A stretch of 64,000 nt of DNA from Meghimatium bilineatum. Its lineage: Eukaryota; Mollusca; Gastropoda; Stylommatophora; Philomycidae. Numbering within the stretch: position 1 is the first letter of the stretch; each line of letters opens with the position of its first letter. Positions 57,486 through 64,000 of the stretch are shown here, piece by piece. The stretch spans positions 32,184,127 through 32,248,126 of the forward strand of contig CM067298.1 in NCBI GenBank assembly GCA_034231615.1, read 5' to 3'. The position numbers and the translations under genes are program-made. The notes under the pieces were generated by a model that ran no database searches, had not been told where the DNA came from, and saw only the letters and a program-made list of their open reading frames with translations.

Positions 57486-59035
57486 ATTCCTTCTCTATGT
57501 TCAGAATAAACGAACTGAGATTGATATGTGGTTTTGTCACAAATAAGCGCCACTGTGTGCTTAGAGGAATGTTTGCCAACGAACAGAGAAATGGAAATGT
57601 TAATTATCGTATAATGGTTAATATACTCAAGTGGGATCGAAACACCTATAGACATGTCCAGTGTTCAATGAAAATTATCAGACGACTAAGTAACTCACAA
57701 TTCATATGATGTAGTGTAACTAACCACCAATGTAAATGGGTGCACAGCTACTTTGTAAACACACGGATCATGTTTTAATAAACTAACTGGTCCAGTTAGT
57801 TGACACCGATCGTAGCAAGACATTCATCTTTAGGGATTGCCTGTTGCGCAATTACTATTTGCTCAATACCTTTAGATTTTATACAAGTCAGCTTCCGAAG
57901 ACCGACCTGCATTTTTGTAAGCATGGCATTGAGCTGCCAAGAGTATATCAACATAGCATCAATTGAATATTGACGAAAGCGACACCATTTGTGACACTAA
58001 ATTATTTTTTCTAGTTATTACATATATAAAGGGACATGCCACTGAAGTGCACGAATACTTTACTGATCGATGCTACAATTTTAGCACTGGTGTCTTATAT
58101 CGATCATATATTAACTGATGGTGTTAACCAACTGATAGAATCGCTTTTTTTCACTTGTGCTCAGAGAATTATTTGATGCTTTTAACCAACTGATAGATTC
58201 ACTAATTTTTCAGTTTCCCTTATATATTTATTTTCTAATTGAGGATTTCTAAATTATTGTGTTGTTCACCAACTTAGCTACGATAAATGTACCACAACAT
58301 TCGTCTCAAATCTTCTCGTCGTTATATCCCAAATAACAAAATTTGAGCTTTTTTTAATACATGTGAAAAGCATCAATCACCGCCTTGATTCTGCTGGTCA
58401 TCATTACGAGGTTTTTTTCTTGTTCTAACGACATTCCTGCGTGTTGTTATGCAAGATATTCTCCCAAGTATTTATAACTGGTTCTACGTTCAACTGTATT
58501 TTATGTTAAGCATAACCACTGTCAACATGTCATTCAATATATTTTTGTCATTATTTTATGTTGAATGTTGACGTTCTCATATTTGTTATTCGCATTTTTC
58601 ATTGAATAGTTTCTTACAGTCGAGAAGAAATATGTCTATAAACTTTTATCTTCAATTTTGATTGAAACTTTAAACTAGCATTTCCTACTGCAGTAACTAC
58701 AGTAATGTAATAATCAGTTGATGGCGGATGAAGTTCGATCATAGTCTATTTAGTTGACTATTGGTGATAGACTAGTATCGAATCGTGTCTGTCAATTAGC
58801 TTTTTTTGTTTCTTTAATTTCTTAAAGTTTTACATTAAAATTATTGATTTACCAAAGAACCAGTCCAATACATGGTAATGGACGGGACTGCTGTTTTATG
58901 TTTTGTCTTCCGCTTGTCTTATTTAAAAAATTTTTCTCAGGCCTTTTAGTCAAAGAAAAGATTGTTTGCTTTGTGAATTGCCAATTATATTTTTTTTTCG
59001 TGTGATATGGTCTGCTCTGTTAATTGTAAAACAAC
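57486..59035. other. No gene seen; weak ~75-bp duplication near 58120-58210
   Basis: GGTGTTAACCAACTGATAGA is echoed by GCTTTTAACCAACTGATAGA about 70 bp later. Nothing else recognised. Confidence 0.4.
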
Positions 59036-59037
59036 AC

Positions 59038-59195
59038 CAGAGTCGGATGTATCGGACCACTTGTGCAAACAAACTGTGGAAACAACGCATTTTCGTTCTC
59101 TGTACTGTCCTTCTGAAAATCTGTCAGGACCATTAGTTGCTGTAGCGGTGATCCGGTGGGAGTTTGAGAACGAAAGGAAAAGAGTGTAAAACTTC
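59038..59195 (+). mobile_element. SINE-A variant, 3' half
   Basis: AGTCGGATGTATCGGACCAC, CAACGCATTTTCGTTCTCTG and GGGAGTTTGAGAACGAAAGG follow family order. The opposing frames of 60 and 70 codons are by-products. Confidence 0.65.
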
Positions 59196-59484
59196 ATGCT
59201 TTGTGTTCATACATATTGAAATCAACTAACAGCGAAAGTCAGAAACATGAGTTTGAAATTTACAATAATAAATAAATAAAAAAACTGAGATATTGCGAAA
59301 TAATTAAGGCTTCAATATAAGAACAAAAAGAAACTAAAACAACATTGTATGCGTCATGGTGTCCTGCATCATGTAAGTTTATTTTATCTTAATAAAGGAT
59401 GATGAAAAACATAAAAAGGAAATAAAAAAGAGAATAGAGATAAAGAAAATAAATGTAATTAATATACAGTTATCACCCTCTATA

Positions 59485-59655
59485 ACCGTGAGGATGGTGA
59501 TAGTAGCGATGATAATATTAACGATAATAATGACAATATTGGTGGTAATCATGATGATGGTGGTGGTGGTAGTGATGATGTTGATAATGGTGACGTTGGT
59601 GATAACGGTGGATGTGTAGGTGGTGACAGTGGTGAGGATGATGATAATATAGCAC
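59485..59655. repeat. Imperfect GAT/GGT trinucleotide-like tract
   Basis: Rich in GATGAT, GGTGGT and GATAAT steps. The 121-codon minus-strand frame through it is low-complexity. Confidence 0.75.
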
Positions 59656-59804
59656 CGAGTGAATACGAGTTTGCCACGGTTGTTCCTTATGCCAGCGGTG
59701 GAATTTACTTTCAGCTTCAGATTAGTTGTTTTTTCTTTTGGCATTCATTCTAATTGGAAAGATTTCCTGCACTTTTACAAGTTTTATGTTACTGCTGAAC
59801 TAAA

Positions 59805-60165
59805 TCTTTCTGTAGTGTTCATTCAATACCTCGAGCAGGACAAATCTGTCTGCAGTGTCAATGCCACGAGCAGGACAAATCTGTCTGTAGTTCTCATTCA
59901 TTACCTCGAGCTAGACAAATATGTCTGTAGTGTTCAATGCCACGAGCTGGACAAATATGTCTGTAGTGTTCAATGCCACGAGCTGGACAAATATGTCTGT
60001 AGTGTTCAATGCCACGAGCTGGACAAATATGTCTGTAGTGTTCAATGCCACGAGCTGGACAAATATGTCTGTAGTGTTCAATGCCACGAGCTGGACAAAT
60101 ATGTCTGTAGTGTTCAATGCCACGAGCTGGACAAATATGTCTGTAGTGTTCAATGCCACGGCACA
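59805..60165. repeat. 36-bp minisatellite, ~10 copies, open in multiple frames
   Basis: The unit is CACGAGCTGGACAAATATGT, CTGTAGTGTTCAATGC. Seven right-hand units are identical by eye; left units are diverged. Since 36 = 3 x 12, two + frames (12-residue repeat such as HELDKYVCSVQC, or FNATSWTNMSVV) and two minus frames remain open, giving frames of up to 183 codons. I treat these as repeat artefacts: no domain, no splice or start context, and the flanks lose the frame. Confidence 0.9.
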
Positions 60166-61000
60166 TTTCTGCTCGAGATGGTGCTTTGTCGTGACTTCTT
60201 GCGATCGTGAAGCTGTATTTTCAAGAGTTCACACACACACACATAGGCAGTTCAGGCGTAATTCTTGAGCAGTCTATATCACAGCAGATATCCAAATTGT
60301 GGTACGACCCTCACACAACAACTTCATTGGTCGCATGTGGCAGTGTTCCTAATCGTTGCTCCTCTTTTGGGCCTCGATAATACGAGGACGGTTCTCATCC
60401 ATTAAAAAAGTATTACTGTTGTGTATATGTGTGTATTTGCGTATGTACACATGAAAAAAAAAGGAAAGTAACAATTGAAAAAATTTGCAATCCCGTGATG
60501 TGAAATTAAATAAGATCCGGGCATATTTGATGGCAAGTTATCAAAATGCTTTAGAAGTCATGGACAAATGTGAAATGAATAGGGACCTCATAAAAGAAAT
60601 TCTAATTTGGACAAATCAAATATTTTGGATACAATAACGAGGCATGATTCTGTTAAAACTGTCCAACTGCAACAACGTATAAGCAAGCCAATGGGGAGAA
60701 CACAATATTAATATTGAGAGGCATTTGAAAAATGCACTCACGCAACAGTTGGTAAGAATGCGCGACTATAAGAAAAAAAAACATGTTTGAGACATATTGT
60801 AGCCAACGTTCGATGTGAAGATAGCAAGCAATAAATCAAAATGGTTGCCAGACTAGACAACGCACAATGCACGTGGGCTGCCGAATTCCCTGAAGAGAAC
60901 AGAGTTTTTCAGTGACTATTAGATTTGACATGGGAAGACATTTCTTAATAGCGGAGATGGATTTAGAAAAAACGATGAAATATGAATTCGGGCTTTTCCT
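60166..61000. other. No feature seen
   Basis: Contains a short (CA)n at 60231-60244; no supported gene. Confidence 0.4.
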
Positions 61001-61004
61001 CTAG

Positions 61005-61960
61005 TTTATTTTCTCAATAAAGCAATGTGAATTTAAGCTGCTTTTCTGAAAAATAAATGTGAATTTAGACTTCGTTCAAGTTGTTTTTTTTCTGTGCACA
61101 AACATTATATATAGATTTTCCAGCTATTTTCTCTCTATGTATAAATGTGAATTCAGAATCTTTACGATTTATTTTCTATATATAAATATGAATTCAGATT
61201 CTTTCAAATTTATTTTGTCAAGTTAAAAATGTGAACTGAGACTCCAGTTTATTTTCTGTATGTAAAATGTTAATTGATACTTTTTTCCAATTTATGTTCT
61301 CTGTATAGAAATGGGAATTCATACTTATTTCTAACTTGTTTTCAGTATACATAAATGTGCGTTTAGATTTTCTTGCAGTTTATTTTCTCTCTATATAAAT
61401 GTAATTTTATAAAAAATATTTTCACTATATAGAAATGTGAATCCAGACTCCATTAAAAAAAAAATATTTGTAAATGTGAATTTAGACTTCGTTCCAGTCT
61501 TCTTCATCTTCTGCGTTCATTCTCAAACTCCTGCAGATTAGCAGGATGTAGTCCGGAGAACGGAATGCGTTGTGTCATGGTTTACAGCATTGCTGCGATA
61601 TCTGCGCCTTTCGGCCTGAAACATCCGACTTCAGCATGGCTTTGGGTCACTGGCCCTATATGGAACAGCCAACTCCATCCCATAACCTCCTTAGTCGCCT
61701 TTTTTTTACAACATACGTGGAAGGTAAATAGTGTTGCTATTCTTTTCTTCCCTTTCGGGCCCCGGCAACACACGGGCGCTTCGTTCCTGTTTATTTTCTC
61801 TATTTATAAATTTTAATTGAGACTCTTTCCAATTAAAATTTGTTATTTCTAATTTAATATAGAACTGTGAATTTATTCTTATTTAAAGTTATTTTATCTA
61901 TGTAGAAACTTGTTCTAAGATATTCTTCTAGTTTATTTTATCTATGTGACTGTCTCATAA
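61005..61960. repeat. Degenerate ~55-60-bp array, split by SINE-A
   Basis: Units resembling CAGTTTATTTTCTCTATGTA followed by TAAATGTGAATTCAGACT lie at 61005-61490 and 61788-61960. The SINE-A insertion (61496-61778) interrupts a unit. Confidence 0.8.
61487..61787 (-). mobile_element. SINE-A, full length with 9-bp TSD
   Basis: CTTCGTTCC at 61487-61495 and 61779-61787 flanks 283 bp. Tail TTCTTCATCTTCTGCG at the left, 5' end CGGCAACACACGGGCG at the right. Matches the copies at 33.6 and 53.2 kb along its whole length. Confidence 0.92.
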
Positions 61961-62360
61961 TTCCGTCAACAATGATTTATCTATTGATGACAGACCCTCC
62001 TCCTTCTACATGGCAATTATTGTTAAGAATTCAGGGGACCCCCCCCCCACCGTGTTTTATTATTATGTCCAAAAAATTCGCTGTTCCCCCCCCCCCCTCA
62101 AAAAAATCGAATTTGTTGAGAAAGTAGACTTCTACATGATTCATTTCACATTCTTTAAAAAAAAATGCTTAAAATGCATATATAAAACTCAAATTATGAC
62201 ATTTTGTTGGCAAAATGAATACATGAAATCAATCTCAAGGTTTAATAAAGATAAATAGTATCATAATCAAACAACGAAGACTACGGTCAGGGTAAACTCA
62301 ATTCACTCCCCCCCCCTACTCCCGCTACCACAACATTGGAATTTTGCTATATATAGTATA
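61960..62360. mobile_element. TCCATAAATT-family element, diverged copy
   Basis: GTCTCATAATTCCGTCAACA at the left resembles the family end. C-runs at 62040 and 62087 and the middle match 55264-55745 in order. Confidence 0.5.
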
Positions 62361-62382
62361 AGCAATGCTTTCTGTAGATTAG

Positions 62383-62480
62383 TTAGTTTTTTATTCCTCT
62401 AAGGCCAAGGACGGCACATAGGGCGGATGTCATAGATTTCCATGTCTTGCGTTTCATTACAATTTGTTTTAGGTCTACAT
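62383..62480. mobile_element. Interspersed repeat related to the 35-bp array
   Basis: GGCCAAGGACGGCACATAGG followed by GCGGATGTCATAGATTTCCA and ending in an AGGTCT match 24468-24560. Confidence 0.6.
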
Positions 62481-62555
62481 TGTTTCTGATACCGATGGTG
62501 AAGTGTTCTCTTTTTCGGTAGGTGCATAATTGTTAACGCTTTAAGCGTCTTTAAA

Positions 62556-62622
62556 CGCCGGACCGATAGAATAGCAAACAGCAACAATGTGACCTGCCAC
62601 ACATGTCGTAAGAGAGTATACA
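62556..62622 (+). mobile_element. SINE-A 5' fragment
   Basis: AGAATAGCAAACAGCAACAA and CCACACATGTCGTAAGAGAG resemble the head segment AGAATAGCAACACTC to CACGCATGTCGTAAAAGGCG. Short and diverged. Confidence 0.45.
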
Positions 62623-62624
62623 GT

Positions 62625-62757
62625 TAAGTATAGCTACATTACAGGCAAGTATAGCTGCATTGCATACCGGTATAGCTACATTACAATCAAGTATAGCTAC
62701 ATTACAATCAAGTATAGCTACATTACAATCGAGTATAGCTACATTACAATCAGTGAG
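62625..62757. repeat. 21-bp minisatellite, ~6-7 copies
   Basis: The unit is AAGTATAGCTACATTACAAT plus C. Confidence 0.92.
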
Positions 62758-62954
62758 TTTTAGACTTACTTAGCTGCAAATGAGTACCTGACGCACGAGT
62801 TAGGAGAGGTTAAAACAGCAAGGAAGGGAACTGGCCACCTCACCATAGTTGCTGCGGCTTAGTACATGAAGAGTTATCTTCATCCCCGACGGCAGATGCC
62901 ATGGGACCTACCTTTACCTATAGATGCGTATAGTTAACTATAACCAACCACATT

Positions 62955-63760
62955 ACAGTTACATATAGTTATACAGTAAGTCTGTAAAAATCACAATGTT
63001 TTCGACCTTTGATGGAAAGGTATCAACTATGGTCTTAATATGGTACAAGGCAACTTCTAGTGCTAATATTTCAGCTTCATAAGTTATGGAATATCTCCCC
63101 ACAGACATCAGACAAGTTATATGTTTGTCTGGATACTCTGTATAGACACCATAACCTGCTTTGATTGTGGCTTTCAAACCCATCAGCATAAGCATGAATA
63201 CATTATTCTGGGTAGGTGTATACCTTTTTCTGTGTTGCTTTAATAATATTTACTGGGTCAGAACTTGTCATTCCATTATTTCTTCATTGTCTTGATTTCT
63301 AGAAATGTCAAACAATATTTGTGTGGGGATAAACTTTTTACTACTCTTCTGCAAGTCGTGTTTCTTTTCTGGGAGGTGAAAGATGTCTTAAATTACATTG
63401 ACATGGCTGAAGACTGACTTTTGTTTTATTTTGTGGCTTAATTACCAGTATTCTACAAGTAGTTTATTTGGGCCTTTTTTCAATATTTTGCTTCTTTCAT
63501 AAGCCTCAATCACATCAATATCTCTTTATATCCCGAGAAGGTTCTACATTTGTATGTACATGCAGCCATAAGTCTAGATCTCATTTTCCCACTAAGACAT
63601 AGGGCATTGTTCTGAACTCTGTCTATGGATTCTACATTTGTTTTGGAATACGGTCAGCTAAGTCATTTAAGAAGCTTGATTTTCTATCTGCCAATAGGTC
63701 TTATTTTGTAGGCGTCCATGGTTAAACTAAATAAATCCATCTGGTAATCTTGACATTAAA
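62955..63760 (-). pseudogene. LINE-G relic: post-RT segment and RNase H start
   Basis: Minus strand. At about 63640-63550 there is VESIDRVQNNALCLSGKMRS followed by RLMAACTYKCR, the R-V-Q-N-x-A-L segment that follows the RT in LINEs. At 63195-62959 (78 codons) the RNase H start reads LMGLKATIKAGYGVYTEYPD, RYSITYEAEILALEVALYHI (catalytic Glu in YEAEI) and VENIVIFTD (Asp). The stretch between reads FHLPEKKHDLQKSSKKFIPT followed by QILFDIS and is open over long parts. The N-terminal D of RNase H is lost. Truncated at about 62955 before the His/Asp end. A family distinct from LINE-A and LINE-D by sequence. Confidence 0.75.
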
Positions 63761-64000
63761 CCAAATATAATATAATCAATGTAAAACTACGACTGAAACC
63801 GGAAGGACTATCATTCCAACCAAAACTGATCCACGCAATAACGTTACATTTAGTTGCAACTAAAGGAATATGGCACACGCTCAAGAAAGTTCAAATAGTA
63901 ATTAGGATTTAAATATACATCGCTCTCAAGAAAGAAAGGTACACTTAAGGAGAATTTGTGTCTTCTTCCAGTGAAATCTTGATGTTTCTGTAGCGAGATT
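63761..64000. other. No feature seen
   Basis: End of the window; may include upstream parts of LINE-G that I cannot read. Confidence 0.35.

Noticed and set aside
59805..60165. CRISPR array (36-bp direct repeats)
   Set aside because: Units are head-to-tail with no spacers, in a eukaryotic setting with no cas genes.
59659..60210. 183-codon + strand frame with 12-residue repeats
   Set aside because: Produced by a 36-bp tandem array that is open in several frames on both strands; no start context, splice signals or domain.

Overview
The window is eukaryotic, AT-rich and almost free of host genes. The mixture of invertebrate-type LINE, Penelope-like (PLE) and Helitron relics, a very abundant SINE with an (AAG)n tail and about twenty minisatellites suggests a mollusc, probably a cephalopod. 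That assignment is inference from remembered repeat types, not a database match. Most long open frames here come from tandem repeats or broken transposons.

The only convincing host coding sequence is one exon at 13414-13703 (+). It has a good acceptor and donor and encodes the start of an immunoglobulin domain like that of Dpr/zig-8/lachesin cell-surface proteins. The rest of that gene is presumably outside the window or was not recognised, so much of the window may be intron or intergenic sequence.

Layout. 1-4.6 kb: a LINE RNase H relic, a split 42-bp array, a 35-bp array, a PLE reverse transcriptase (RT) relic, a 240-bp hairpin, and a young LINE-A insertion with a 12-bp target-site duplication (TSD). 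5.9-13.3 kb: hAT relics, SINE-A copies and 23-, 34- and 17-bp arrays. 13.4-13.7 kb: the Ig exon. 14-20.4 kb: one nearly complete degenerate LINE (LINE-C), then two LINE-B pieces in swapped order. 23.6-26 kb: a 34-bp array and a Helitron relic whose helicase gene contains a 14-copy minisatellite. 28.6-32.6 kb: SINE-B with a nested PLE-like insert, a LINE-D relic and a hAT-type MITE with TSD. 34.7-37.3 kb: a roughly 1.8-kb GTTA array lying between two LINE-D 3' ends. 39-45.3 kb: 26-, 28-, 33- and 47-bp arrays and a palindromic element. 46-51.7 kb: a hAT MITE, terminal-inverted-repeat (TIR) elements, a nested SINE-B and a second young LINE-A with TSD. 52-57.5 kb: a 23-bp CACGTG array, SINE-A, LINE-E tail, 44- and 70-bp arrays, a LINE-F RT and a TSD-bounded LINE tail. 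59-64 kb: a 36-bp array, a degenerate array split by SINE-A, a 21-bp array and a LINE-G tail.

Two themes link the parts. First, SINE-A and LINE-A have similar 3' ends with AAG tails, as expected if the LINE moves the SINE. Second, several tandem arrays begin at or inside transposons (SINE-A tails, the LINE-D 3' end, the Helitron coding region, an interspersed repeat). The names SINE-A/B/C and LINE-A to G are local labels used only here.
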